The position numbers were made by a program, and so were the translations under genes. The notes beneath the pieces were generated by a model. The model made no database searches and was not told the origin of the DNA. It saw nothing but the letters and a program-made list of their open reading frames with translations. 64,000 bases of DNA, from assembly GCA_963778465.1 (NCBI GenBank), contig CAVZUK010000005.1, positions 26,459 through 90,458 on the forward strand, in the 5' to 3' direction. The number at the start of each line of letters is the position of its first letter. Position 1 is the first letter of the stretch. The DNA is from CAVZBW01 sp963778465 (lineage in GTDB: Bacteria > Actinomycetota > Acidimicrobiia > Acidimicrobiales > RAAP-2). Positions 42,044 through 50,462 of the stretch are shown here, piece after piece.

Positions 42044-43270
42044 ATGGCCCGCGAGCGCTACACGGTCATCTCGTCCGACGGGCACGCGGGGGCAGACCTG
42101 ATCGACTACAAGCCGTACCTGGCCTCCCGCTGGCACGACGAGTTCGACGCCTGGGCGGCCGGCTACAGCAACCCGTTTGCCGACCTCCTCGCCCCGACCG
42201 CTTACCGCAACTGGGACAGCGATCGGCGCCTCGCCGAGACCGAGGCGGACGGCATCGCCGCCGAGGTGCTGTTCCCCAACTCCGTGCCGCCCTTCTTCCA
42301 GGAGGGGAACCTGGTCGCCAAGCCACCCTCGGGCGCGCAGTACGAGCGCCGCTGGGCCGGCCTGCAGGCGCACAACCGCTGGCTCGCCGAGTTCTGCGGC
42401 CAGGCGCCGGGACGCCGGGCGGGCATCGTGCAGGTCTTCCTGAATCGGATCGAGGACGCCGTCTCGGAGATCCGGTGGGCTCGGGACAACGTCGACGTCT
42501 TCGGGGGGGCGCTCCTCCCGTCGCCCGCGCCCAACACGGAGCTCCTTCCCCTCTGGGATCCCTACTACGAGCCGCTCTGGGAGGTGTGCGAGGAGCTCGA
42601 CGTGCCCCTCACGGTCCACAGCGGCACCGGCCTGCCGGACTACGGCGAGCTGGAGCCGGCAAGGGCCGTGATGCTCGTCGAGCTGCCGTGGTTCAGCCAC
42701 CGTCCGATCTGGCACCTGATCTTTGGCGGCGTCCTCGACCGGCACCCGGGCCTGCGGATCGCCCTCACCGAGCAGGGGGTGGCATGGCTGCCGCGGGGAA
42801 TCGAGACGCTGGACTGGTTCTACGCCCGCATGACGACGGGCGACAGTGCGGAGTCCAAGTTCTTCGGGGCGGTGACGGCGGGGATGAGCATGGCGCCCTC
42901 GGGATACTTCCACCGCAACTTCTGGATCGGCGCGAGCTTCCTGCGCCCGAGCGAGGCACCCGAGATCGACGGGATCGGCGTCGACCGCATCATGTGGGGC
43001 GCCGATTATCCGCACTCGGAGGGGAGTTTCCCGTACTCGCGAGAGGCGCTCCGGGTCGCCTTCGCCGGGCGACCCGAGCCCCAGGTGCGGGCGATGGTCG
43101 AGAGCAACGCGGCGCAGTTCTACGGATTCGATCTCCCCTCCCTGCGTGAGGTCGGGGCGCGGATCGGTCCGACGGTGGCGGAGGTCGGCCGGCCGATCGG
43201 GCTCTCGGACTATCCCGCCGACTCGACGTGCAACGCCTTCGAACGCGAGGTCACTGCCCGGGCCTGGTGA
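42044..43270 (+). CDS. Amidohydrolase-2 family metal-dependent hydrolase
   Basis: The product has 408 residues from ATG 42044. It begins RYTVISSDGHAGADLIDYKP; the D-x-H pair near 11-13 replaces the usual HxH-like start. LDVPLTVHSGTGLPDYG with a metal His, IALTEQGVAWLPRGIETLD, and RIMWGADYPHSEGSFPYSR with the catalytic Asp follow. This subgroup (TIM barrel, ACMSD-like) includes decarboxylases and hydrolases of ring-cleavage products. It is closely related in layout to the protein at 44964, suggesting two steps or two substrates in one catabolic pathway. Confidence 0.88.
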   Translation: MARERYTVISSDGHAGADLIDYKPYLASRWHDEFDAWAAGYSNPFADLLAPTAYRNWDSDRRLAETEADGIAAEVLFPNSVPPFFQEGNLVAKPPSGAQYERRWAGLQAHNRWLAEFCGQAPGRRAGIVQVFLNRIEDAVSEIRWARDNVDVFGGALLPSPAPNTELLPLWDPYYEPLWEVCEELDVPLTVHSGTGLPDYGELEPARAVMLVELPWFSHRPIWHLIFGGVLDRHPGLRIALTEQGVAWLPRGIETLDWFYARMTTGDSAESKFFGAVTAGMSMAPSGYFHRNFWIGASFLRPSEAPEIDGIGVDRIMWGADYPHSEGSFPYSREALRVAFAGRPEPQVRAMVESNAAQFYGFDLPSLREVGARIGPTVAEVGRPIGLSDYPADSTCNAFEREVTARAW

Positions 43271-43354
43271 CCTCGGTCGACGGGCGAGCGCCCCGGGATC
43301 CCACCCGGCGATGGCGCTCGGGCCGCCGACGGTGCAGCGACCACGACCTCCGGA

Positions 43355-43921
43355 TCAGGGGATGATCGACGCGAGCAGGCGATCGATCGTGTAGTCGAGC
43401 ATGCCCGCCGGCAGGACGGGCTCGCTCATGGCCCGCCGGAGCCGGTCGTCGATGGCCGGATCGTCGAAGTTCCGCCACAGCTCGCCCACGGCTCCGGGTA
43501 CCGCCTCGCGTCGCTCGTAGCTGTCCTCGAGCAAGAGGAAGCCGCCGACGACGAACATGATGGCTCGCACGGCTCGAGCCGCTTCGCCCCCGTGGATGCC
43601 GGCCTTGGCCAGCTCGCGGGCCAGCTCGGCCTGGGGCGGGAAGTAGAGCTCGCCGGAGCGACCCAGGTAGCGCGCCAGGCGGGTGGCCGACATGGAGGCC
43701 AGGTTCTGCCGGTGGATGGCGCGCGCCAGCGAGGCGACGCGCGTCCGGGGCGTGCGGCCGCGAGCCACCACCGGGGGGAGGTCGGCGAGCATCTCGTCCA
43801 AGATGACGTGGAGCACCTGCTCGCGGTTGCCGAGATGCCAGTAGATGGCGGTGGGGGCCACCCCGACCTTGGCGGCCAGGCGGCGCATGCTCAGGCCCTC
43901 GGGCCCGTCCGCCTCGATCAT
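43355..43921 (-). CDS. TetR-family regulator
   Basis: The product has 188 residues from ATG 43921. The helix-turn-helix is GLSMRRLAAKVGVAPTAIYW, followed by HLGNREQVLHVILDEML; the C-terminal half is helical. A different frame upstream (ATG 44072, TTPTRRRLLERG) looks like the missing first helix of a longer form and would need one base change near 43930. It is divergent from the decarboxylase-like gene, with the motif TGTAACACTGTGACA between them and a near copy before the SDR at 41166, so it probably controls both operons. Confidence 0.83.
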   Translation of the reverse strand: MIEADGPEGLSMRRLAAKVGVAPTAIYWHLGNREQVLHVILDEMLADLPPVVARGRTPRTRVASLARAIHRQNLASMSATRLARYLGRSGELYFPPQAELARELAKAGIHGGEAARAVRAIMFVVGGFLLLEDSYERREAVPGAVGELWRNFDDPAIDDRLRRAMSEPVLPAGMLDYTIDRLLASIIP

Positions 43922-44108
43922 GGAGCGCGCCGCGCTCGAGGAGCCGGCGGCGCGTCGGGGTCGTGCCCTGGCTCGATCGGCTCTGGCTCGATCGGCTCTG
44001 GCGCGGGCCGTTCTGGCTCCGGCCGTTCGCCCGGTTCCTCGCGCTGTGTTCCCTGCTCGTCGACGTCGTCACTGCGCAGCGAGCCTACTCGACAAGCCCA
44101 GCCGACCG

Positions 44109-44123
44109 TGTAACACTGTGACA
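44109..44123. promoter_or_regulatory. Candidate TetR operator (site 2)
   Basis: TGTAACACTGTGACA fits TGT-n-ACA-n-TGT-n-ACA exactly: each half is an inverted repeat and the halves form an imperfect palindrome. It lies in the divergent region between the TetR and decarboxylase-like genes. Confidence 0.55.
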
Positions 44124-44187
44124 GCGAGCAGCCTGCAGGAGGTACCTGCAGGGAATTGCCGGTGGCCACCGGCAAGGGGGACGTGCC

Positions 44188-44967
44188 ATGACCGACATCC
44201 GTTACGGAGCCCGGCCCGTGCAGCGCAGCCGAGAGATCGAGGCCACCACCGCCCTGATCTGGTCCGAGGCGGTCACCGCCCTGTGGGAGACCGATCCCGA
44301 GGCCATCGCCGCAGTGCTGCCCCAGCCGCTCGAGCCGGGTCCCGAGCCGATCGTGCGCCTGACGATCACGACCGTGGAGATGCCCGGCCTGCCGGCGTTC
44401 GGCGCGGGCTGGTTCGGGGTCCAGGCGCGCCACGGGGACCGGGTGGGCGAGTACCCGCTCTTCATGCCGATGACGACCGAGCAGTCGGTGCTCGGCGGGC
44501 GCGACACCTACGGGGAGCCCAAGAAGATCGGGCAGGTCTGGGCCAAGCGGGACGGCGGCGCCGTGGAGGCCGGGATCGCCCGCATGGGCTTCACCGTCTG
44601 CGAGGTCCGGGGCCGCATCAGCGAGACCCGCGAGCCGTACGAAAAGGACAAGGTGGACTTCTGGTTCAAGGTGTCTCCGTCGGCCGAGCGGCCCGGCGAG
44701 CTCGACCAGGACCCGCTGCTCGTCTACGGGGAGAAGACCGAGAAGGCCCGGATCTACGAGGGGATCGACGGGGACGTGGTGCTCAAGGACTCGCCGCTCG
44801 ACCCCGTTGCCGACCTGGCCATCGTCCGCCTGGTCGACCTCAACTGGACGGAGCGGGCGAGCACGCAGGTCGGCAGGATCATCGGCCCGGTGCCCCGGGC
44901 CAACCTCGTGCCGTTCATGCACCAGCGTTACGACGACCTGTCGGTGCTCGGGGCGTCCAAGAAATGA
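44188..44967 (+). CDS. Acetoacetate decarboxylase-like protein
   Basis: The product has 259 residues. ADC-family features are PLFMPMTTEQSVLGGRDTYG followed by EPKKIGQVWAK, with adjacent lysines matching the Schiff-base Lys of acetoacetate decarboxylase (near residue 112). A C-terminal TQVGRIIGPVPRANLVPFMH follows. Members decarboxylate or hydrate beta-keto acids. It is coupled by ATGA to an amidohydrolase and an SDR, so it is likely to act on a degradation intermediate. The exact reaction is not predictable. Confidence 0.85.
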   Translation: MTDIRYGARPVQRSREIEATTALIWSEAVTALWETDPEAIAAVLPQPLEPGPEPIVRLTITTVEMPGLPAFGAGWFGVQARHGDRVGEYPLFMPMTTEQSVLGGRDTYGEPKKIGQVWAKRDGGAVEAGIARMGFTVCEVRGRISETREPYEKDKVDFWFKVSPSAERPGELDQDPLLVYGEKTEKARIYEGIDGDVVLKDSPLDPVADLAIVRLVDLNWTERASTQVGRIIGPVPRANLVPFMHQRYDDLSVLGASKK

Positions 44968-46217
44968 GCGAGCGCTACACCGTCATCTCGGCGGACTCGC
45001 ACGCGGGTCTGTCGTGCGAGGCCTACCGCCCGTATCTCGAGACCCGGTACTACGACCGCTTCGACGAGTACCTGGCGGAGCGGGGGGCCAACCGGGACGA
45101 GCAGCTCAAGATGAATTACGACTACATCATGGGCTGGGAGACGGAGAACGAGGAGGGCCTGAGGGGGGCCTGGGATCCCGAGCAACGGGACAAGGAGCTC
45201 GACGCCGACGGCGTCGCGGCCGAGGTCATGTTCCCCGACGCCGACGCGATCACCGGCATGGCCTCGCCGCCGTTCGGCGCGGGCCTCTCGGCGGGGGAGA
45301 TCACCGATCCCGAGCTGGCCTTCGCCGGGGCGCGTTCGCACAACCGGTTCCTGGTCGAGCTGTGCAGCCACAACCCGGAGCGCCGAGGCGGCGTGGGGCT
45401 CGTGCCCATCACCCAGGACATCGAGCGCGGCGTCGCCGAGATCGAGTGGCTGGCCGAGCACCCCGGCATCAAGGGGATCATGGTCCCGACCATGTGGCAC
45501 CACCACAAGCCGTACAACGATCCGGCCTACGACCCGATCTGGGCCGCGTGCCAGGCCGCCGGCCTCCCGGTCCACACCCACTCCGGCGAGGCGCCGAGGG
45601 ACGAGTACGGCGACTTCATGGGGATCTACCTCGCCGAGGTCGTCTGGTGGGCGGCGCGGCCGATGTGGCACCTGCTCTTCTCGGGCGCCTTCGAGCGCTT
45701 CCCCGGGCTCAAGTTCGTCGTCACCGAAGCGGCCGCCTACTGGGCCTCCGACATGATGTGGAAGTGGGACCAGTACATGGGCGGGGGACACACCACCAAG
45801 AAGCTGGCCGCCATGCTGGATGGCATCGTCACGGGACTGCCGTCGGACTACTTCGGTAAGAACATCTTCATCGGGGCCTCGACGATGTCCAAGGAGGAGA
45901 TCCGGCGGCGCCACGTGATCGGTTGCGACGTGATCATGTGGGGCACCGACTACCCCCATCCCGAGGGGACCTGGCCGCACACCGCCGCCCGGCTGCGCGC
46001 CGACTTCGCCGGCGTCCCGGTGGAGGACTCGCGCCAGCTGCTCGGGGAGACGGCGGCCCGCTGCTACGGGTTCGACCTCGACGCACTGCGGCCGATCGCC
46101 GCCAAGATCGGGCCGACGCCCGAAAACCTGGGCCAGGACCCGTCCGTGCGGACCGATCCGGCCGAGGTGGCCGCGGCGCGGTGGTGGAAGGAGGAGTACG
46201 GGCTGGCCGCTCGATGA
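44964..46217 (+). CDS. Amidohydrolase-2 family metal-dependent hydrolase
   Basis: The product has 417 residues from ATG 44964 (ATGA overlap). The start RYTVISADSHAGLSCEAYRP is nearly the same as that of the 42044 protein. GIMVPTMWHHHKPYNDPAYD, LPVHTHSGEAPRDEYGDFMG with metal-binding His, LKFVVTEAAAYWASDMMWKW and DVIMWGTDYPHPEGTWPHTA with the catalytic Asp follow. It is a TIM-barrel hydrolase or decarboxylase. It is the middle gene of a three-gene operon with the decarboxylase-like protein and an SDR. Confidence 0.89.
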   Translation: MSERYTVISADSHAGLSCEAYRPYLETRYYDRFDEYLAERGANRDEQLKMNYDYIMGWETENEEGLRGAWDPEQRDKELDADGVAAEVMFPDADAITGMASPPFGAGLSAGEITDPELAFAGARSHNRFLVELCSHNPERRGGVGLVPITQDIERGVAEIEWLAEHPGIKGIMVPTMWHHHKPYNDPAYDPIWAACQAAGLPVHTHSGEAPRDEYGDFMGIYLAEVVWWAARPMWHLLFSGAFERFPGLKFVVTEAAAYWASDMMWKWDQYMGGGHTTKKLAAMLDGIVTGLPSDYFGKNIFIGASTMSKEEIRRRHVIGCDVIMWGTDYPHPEGTWPHTAARLRADFAGVPVEDSRQLLGETAARCYGFDLDALRPIAAKIGPTPENLGQDPSVRTDPAEVAAARWWKEEYGLAAR

Positions 46218-47092
46218 GCGTCGCCCTCGTGACCGGAGCGAGCCGGGGCGGGACGGGCACGGCCATCGCCGTGCGCCTCGCCGCCGAGGGTTACGACGTC
46301 GCGGTGACCGCCCGCAGCAAGGAGGGCCTCGACGAGACCGTGGCCCGGATGGGCCGTGGCCTCGCCATCCCCTGCGATCTCGCCGACCCCGGCGCCGGTC
46401 GTGATCGCCTGGTCCCCCAGGTCGAGGCCGAGCTCGGACCCGTCGACCTGCTGGTCAACAACGCCGCCGCCGGCGGCTACCGGCCCTTCGAGTCCTGGAC
46501 CGACGCCGAGCTCCGGGCGATGCAGGAGGTCAACGTCTGGGCGCCCTGGCTGCTCATGCGTCAGGCCGTCCCCGGGATGCGGGAACGAGGCTGCGGCGCG
46601 GTGCTCAACCTCACGTCCTTCGCCGCCGAGCTGCCGCCCGGGCCGCCGTTCCCGACCAACAAGCCGGCGACCGCAGGCTCCGCCTACGGCTCCACCAAGG
46701 CGGCCTTGAACCGCCTCACGGTCTCGGCGGCGAGCGAGACCCACGGGCAGGGTGTCGTCGTGAACGCCCTGGCGCCCCAGGCGGCCATCGCCACACCCGA
46801 CCTCGTGGCGGCGGGGTGGGTCGATCCCGACTACATGGAGCCGCTGGAGACGATGGCCGAGGCGGCGCTGGCGCTGCTGAGCGGATCCCTCACGGGCCGG
46901 ATCTCCTACAGCCTGGAGCTGCTGGTGGAGCTCGATCAGCCGGTGCGCGACCTGGGCGGCAACGAGCTGGTCGAGGGCTGGCAGCCGGCCGACCTGCCGG
47001 CCGTCATCGACGGGCACGCCGCCCGGTTGGCGCGGGCCGGCTGGCCGGCGGCGTTCGGCGGGGTCGAAGGGAAAATCCGGGAGACGGGCTAA
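46214..47092 (+). CDS. Short-chain dehydrogenase/reductase
   Basis: The product has 292 residues from ATG 46214, ATGA-coupled to the amidohydrolase. The nucleotide motif SVALVTGASRGGTGTAIAVR is slightly altered (GGT for GIG), suggesting NADP(H) with Arg following. LVNNAAAGG, the catalytic Ser in VLNLTSFAAEL and YGSTKAALNRLTVSA with Tyr-x3-Lys follow. The C-terminal 60 residues diverge from classical SDRs. It completes the catabolic operon; the substrate is unknown. Confidence 0.88.
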   Translation: MSVALVTGASRGGTGTAIAVRLAAEGYDVAVTARSKEGLDETVARMGRGLAIPCDLADPGAGRDRLVPQVEAELGPVDLLVNNAAAGGYRPFESWTDAELRAMQEVNVWAPWLLMRQAVPGMRERGCGAVLNLTSFAAELPPGPPFPTNKPATAGSAYGSTKAALNRLTVSAASETHGQGVVVNALAPQAAIATPDLVAAGWVDPDYMEPLETMAEAALALLSGSLTGRISYSLELLVELDQPVRDLGGNELVEGWQPADLPAVIDGHAARLARAGWPAAFGGVEGKIRETG

Positions 47093-47268
47093 AAGGGAGG
47101 AGTTGGAACGCCCGGGTGTGGGCGGGTCGCACGACGGTGAAGTGTCGCCGGTCGAGGGTGGCATCTTTCCCTTTGACCGGCGGATCCTTTCCCGGGCCAG
47201 CGGGTATCCACCACCGCGTCACACCCTTCGGCGACGATCGAAGCGAACGGTCGACGAAAGAGAGGGCC

Positions 47269-47814
47269 ATGGCCAAGATCGGACGCAACGACCCCTGTCC
47301 GTGCGGGAGCGCGAAAAAGGCCAAGCGCTGCTGCTTCTCCTCGGAGCGTCTCGTCGCCGAGGCAGACATCTGCCGCTGCCTGGACGATCTGAGCCGCCAG
47401 GTCCTGGGGGACCTCGACGGGATCGACCGAGCCGACATCGATGCGCTCTTCTACGAAGCGATCCACCTTCCCGGACTCGACTTGTCCCTACAGGTACGCC
47501 TACCGGCTCTGTCTTTGCCCGCCGTAGAGCGGGCCCGCGCCGCCCTCGACGACGACGACACCGAGGCGTTCGACGACGCCCTCTGGGAGGTCGTCGAGCA
47601 GCTCGACACACCGGAGCGACGCCTCGATTTGGCCCGAGCCATCGTGGCCTTCAAAGAGGCCGGACGGATCGACCCGAAGGTGGCCGCCGTGGCCATCTTC
47701 GACCTGAACGACCGCAGCGGCTCCGACGTACTGCTCTCCTCCATCGCGGAGTCGATCGGGGTTTCGGCGGGCGACACTCGCACTCCCGCTGGATTGTTCG
47801 TCGTCGCGGCCTAG
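47269..47814 (+). CDS. SEC-C zinc-motif protein
   Basis: The product has 181 residues from ATG 47269. The SEC-C motif IGRNDPCPCGSAKKAKRCCF is at residues 3-22, with the CxC...CC zinc ligands seen at SecA C-termini, here at the N-terminus. The remainder is helical and acidic (RARAALDDDDTEAFDDALWE) with no domain I recognise. Free-standing SEC-C proteins may bind ribosomes or nucleic acid. No operon partner is apparent; 170 bases upstream hold nothing obvious. Confidence 0.75.
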   Translation: MAKIGRNDPCPCGSAKKAKRCCFSSERLVAEADICRCLDDLSRQVLGDLDGIDRADIDALFYEAIHLPGLDLSLQVRLPALSLPAVERARAALDDDDTEAFDDALWEVVEQLDTPERRLDLARAIVAFKEAGRIDPKVAAVAIFDLNDRSGSDVLLSSIAESIGVSAGDTRTPAGLFVVAA

Positions 47815-47823
47815 AGGAGCCAC

Positions 47824-47868
47824 TCACCTCTTCACTGTATCACATAACGTGATACAGTGAAGAGGTGA
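47824..47868. promoter_or_regulatory. 20-bp-arm inverted repeat over antitoxin start
   Basis: TCACCTCTTCACTGTATCAC at 47824-47843 is repeated in perfect inverted form at 47849-47868 around a five-base centre (ATAAC). The right arm covers the ribosome-binding site (AGAGG) and GTG start at 47865 of the antitoxin gene. It can act as a dimer-of-dimers operator for the RHH protein and, in RNA, as a hairpin hiding the start codon. Confidence 0.75.
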
Positions 47869-48104
47869 CTCGAGCCGTATCAGTCCGCCTGGACGAGGAG
47901 GTGCAGCGGGCGCTGCGTACATTGGAGGCTTCCGGCATGACCCAGTCAGAGGCCATCCGGAGGTCCATCCTCGACGCCGCGGAGGCGCTTCGACGCCGGC
48001 AGGCCGTTCGCGAAGAGGCCGCCGCGCTCGAAGCGGACGCCGACGACCGCCAGGAGATGCGAGAAGTCGCCTCCTTGATGGAGTCGCTTCGTGCGGAGGG
48101 GTGA
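47865..48104 (+). CDS. Ribbon-helix-helix antitoxin
   Basis: The product has 79 residues from GTG 47865. An N-terminal RHH strand and helices (AVSVRLDEEVQRALRTLEAS, GMTQSEAIRRSILDAAEALR) precede an acidic, flexible C-terminus (REEAAALEADADDRQEM) of the sort that wraps a toxin. The MazF/PemK-like toxin frame begins 14 bases before its stop. It is probably autoregulated through the inverted repeat that spans its start. Confidence 0.87.
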   Translation: MTRAVSVRLDEEVQRALRTLEASGMTQSEAIRRSILDAAEALRRRQAVREEAAALEADADDRQEMREVASLMESLRAEG

Positions 48105-48408
48105 CGTCTACGAGCTCCGTCCGCCACGAAGGGTCGGGCGCGAGCAACAGGGGGCGCGCTTCGGCGTGGTGGTCCAAGGCGATGCCTTTCTCCCGCGATC
48201 GGTCGTCCTCATTGCTCCGACCTCGCGCAGTGCCCGCCCGGCGAGCTTTCGACCGGAGATGGACATCGGAGGCGAGACCACGAGGGTTTTGGTCGAGCAG
48301 GTCGGAGCCGTCGACGTCAATCGCTTGGGTGACCACGTTGGCCGGGCGAGCCCCGAGGAGATCTGGGGGATAGATGAAGGTCTTCTGATCGTGCTCGGAC
48401 TCCGGTGA
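48091..48408 (+). CDS. MazF/PemK-family toxin
   Basis: The product has 105 residues from GTG 48091. MazF-type beta-barrel features are MRRGDVYELRPPRRVGREQQ, ARFGVVVQGDAFLPRSVVLI, APTSRSARPASFRPEMDIGG and VLVEQVGAVDVNRLGDHVGR. The G-x-R...Q-G substrate loop is present in modified form (REQQGARFGVVVQ), and the conserved Thr/Ser follows in APTS. It is predicted to be a sequence-specific endoribonuclease neutralised by the RHH protein. Confidence 0.87.
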   Translation: MRRGDVYELRPPRRVGREQQGARFGVVVQGDAFLPRSVVLIAPTSRSARPASFRPEMDIGGETTRVLVEQVGAVDVNRLGDHVGRASPEEIWGIDEGLLIVLGLR

Positions 48409-48480
48409 CCTCAGGCAGCGGGGTCGTGCCGCTGAGCCCCCTCGTCGACAGTCGGCGAACCGGCTCGCCTTGCAGCAGTG

Positions 48481-49107
48481 CTACGCCGGAAGCGGACCGG
48501 CCCGGGGGGCCCCGAGCACGCCCGCCAGCACGTCGGTGAGGTCGGCCAGGAAGACGGCCTCGTCGAGCGCGAGCGCTTCGCCGCCCTCGATCGCCCGAGC
48601 CCGCTCGGCGATGGCGGCGGTGAGCAACATCGTCATCTCGACCACCCGCTCTCGCCGGATGGCGAGCGGGAGCTCGGGGTCTCTCGCCTCCAAGAGCCCG
48701 AGGATCTCCCGGAGCCACGGTCCCGTCCCGGCCCGTGGCTCCCGCCATCCGCTGAACGCCGGGGTCATCTGGGCGACGATCCGGAGGTAGTCCCGCCCTT
48801 GCGGGGTCCGGAGGTGTGCCCCGTAGGGGACGACGAGCGCGGCCAGCAGGTCCCTGACCGTGGCGTCGGGGCCGAGCTGGGCGAGGTGCTTGCCCCGCGC
48901 CTCGTCCGTCGGGTCGCCGTGCCGGGCAAGGATCGCCTCGATCAGGCCCTCGCGCGACCCGAAGTGGTAATCGACCGCCGACGCGTTGCGTTGCCCGGCG
49001 GCCTGCGTGACCTCGCGGATGGTGACGCGGTAGAGGCCGTGTCGCGCGAAGAGCCGCTCGGCCTCCCGCAGGAGCCGGTCCCGCGTCGCGGTGCCGTCTC
49101 GGGGCAC
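48481..49107 (-). CDS. TetR-family regulator
   Basis: The product has 208 residues. The HTH is VTIREVTQAAGQRNASAVDY with HFGSREGLIEAILARHG next, a well-conserved TetR_N. The C-terminal domain includes DYLRIVAQMTPAFSGWREPR, a pattern of TetR proteins near lipid or steroid metabolism genes. It lies 19 bases behind the LLM oxidoreductase on the same strand. The shared promoter upstream of that gene has TTAGAAC/GTTCTAA repeats that it may bind. Confidence 0.88.
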   Translation of the reverse strand: MPRDGTATRDRLLREAERLFARHGLYRVTIREVTQAAGQRNASAVDYHFGSREGLIEAILARHGDPTDEARGKHLAQLGPDATVRDLLAALVVPYGAHLRTPQGRDYLRIVAQMTPAFSGWREPRAGTGPWLREILGLLEARDPELPLAIRRERVVEMTMLLTAAIAERARAIEGGEALALDEAVFLADLTDVLAGVLGAPRAGPLPA

Positions 49108-49126
49108 GGATCCGGTGGCGCTCCGC

Positions 49127-50356
49127 TCAGCTCAACGGCTTGAGCGCGCTGACCGGGATGACCGACGGCCACTGGACGTCCTCGCGCAGCGGGTGCGAGA
49201 GCCGCTGGTACTTGGGCTTGGCCTGCTCCCGGTAGTAGTCGGTGGAGTGCTTGCGGTCCTTGTCGAACTCGGGGATGACCTGGTCGCCGAACAGCTCGAG
49301 CACCTCGAGCACCTCGTCGTGGTGAAGGCCCTCGATGGGCAGGCCGAAGCACAGCTGGTCCATGCCCACCTCGCCCCACCGGCGGATCTGCTCGGCGACC
49401 TCGTCCGGCGTTCCGCACAGCGTGTAGCCCGCCTCGATGAGCCCGTCGATCAGGGCGTCGTCGTCACCGCCCGAGATGTCGGGAAGGTAGAGCGGCGAGT
49501 CGGGCCACGTGATGGCATCCTCGGACTTGGGCATGGTGTCGTGGTACAGGTTGACGAGGCTGACCAGGTAGCCGCGCCCCTTGCGGAGCATGACCTCGCG
49601 CGCCTTCTTCCGGTCCTCCATGCAGATCACCGAGTTGGTGATCATCACGTTGTCGTTCTTGAACTGGCCGAGGGGCTCGGTGCACTTGGCGACGCCCTCC
49701 TTGTAGGCCCCGATGCGGCCCCGCAGCGCGTAGATCGGCTCGAAGTTGAACGCGATCGCCCCGATGCCCAGCTCTCCGGCGCGGGTGAAGGTCGGCGGGT
49801 TGCCGCAGGCGACCCAGATGGGCGGGTGTCCGTTGCCGTAGGGCTTCGGGAGGACGTTGTGGGGATAGGGCACCGTGAAGTGCTCGCCTTCGAACTGGTA
49901 GTCCTCCTGTTCCCACATGCGGGGAACCTCCCGGACGACCTCCTCCCACTCGGGCTTGGTCGAGTTCTTGTCCAAGATGTTGAAGGTGGCCATCTCGTGG
50001 CTCCCGGCCCCCCGCCCGGTGCCCCACTCGAAGCGGCGGTTGGTGAAGTGGTCGAGCATCGCGGCGCGCTCGGCGAACCGCACCGGGTGCTCCTTGCGGG
50101 GGGAGAGGCTCGTGATGCCGCTCGAGAGGTGGATGTAGTCGGTCTGCGAGGCCACCCAGCCCATGACGACCTCGGGCGCCGACATGTGGGAGTACTCGGT
50201 GAGCGCGTGGTGCTCGCCGAACCAGGCGTACTTCCAGTTGTGCTTGTCCGCGAAGATGACGTACTCGGCCTCCCGGGTCAGCTCCGTGTGCTCGCTCTCG
50301 GAGTCGTGAGCCGCCGGACCGGGGATGTAGCCGTTGAGGAAGAGGCCGAATTCCAT
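49127..50356 (-). CDS. LLM-class flavin-dependent oxidoreductase
   Basis: The product has 409 residues. It is a luciferase-like TIM barrel: FGLFLNGYIPGPAAH, KYAWFGEHHALTEYSHMSAP (about 43-62), IHLSSGITSLSPRKEHPVRF, RRFEWGTGRGAGSHEMATFN, PPIWVACGNPPTFTRAGELG and a C-terminal TLCGTPDEVAEQIRRWGEVG. Members use FMN or F420 for mono-oxygenation or hydride transfer. There is no nearby reductase. It is in one operon with the TetR gene downstream, with a repeat-rich promoter. Confidence 0.9.
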   Translation of the reverse strand: MEFGLFLNGYIPGPAAHDSESEHTELTREAEYVIFADKHNWKYAWFGEHHALTEYSHMSAPEVVMGWVASQTDYIHLSSGITSLSPRKEHPVRFAERAAMLDHFTNRRFEWGTGRGAGSHEMATFNILDKNSTKPEWEEVVREVPRMWEQEDYQFEGEHFTVPYPHNVLPKPYGNGHPPIWVACGNPPTFTRAGELGIGAIAFNFEPIYALRGRIGAYKEGVAKCTEPLGQFKNDNVMITNSVICMEDRKKAREVMLRKGRGYLVSLVNLYHDTMPKSEDAITWPDSPLYLPDISGGDDDALIDGLIEAGYTLCGTPDEVAEQIRRWGEVGMDQLCFGLPIEGLHHDEVLEVLELFGDQVIPEFDKDRKHSTDYYREQAKPKYQRLSHPLREDVQWPSVIPVSALKPLS

Positions 50357-50385
50357 GAGTCCTCCTTGCGAGGGTTGGCGCCCGA

Positions 50386-50420
50386 GTTCTGATACGCGTT
50401 CTAATACTCACTCTTAGAAC
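50386..50420. promoter_or_regulatory. Repeat-rich promoter/operator of LLM-TetR operon
   Basis: GTTCTGATAC (50386-50395) and GTTCTAATAC (50398-50407) are direct repeats at a 12-base period. GTTCTAA (50398-50404) also pairs in inverted form with TTAGAAC (50414-50420) across nine bases. All lie 30-64 bases upstream of the LLM start codon. Confidence 0.55.
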
Positions 50421-50462
50421 ACGGGGCGTCAAGTCATCGGCCCGGGCCGCCGCACGGGGGAC

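Noticed and set aside
47093..47268. 176-base gap before the SEC-C gene as a small RNA or riboswitch
   Set aside because: Only scattered GC-rich short inverted segments; no known riboswitch pattern or terminator was visible.
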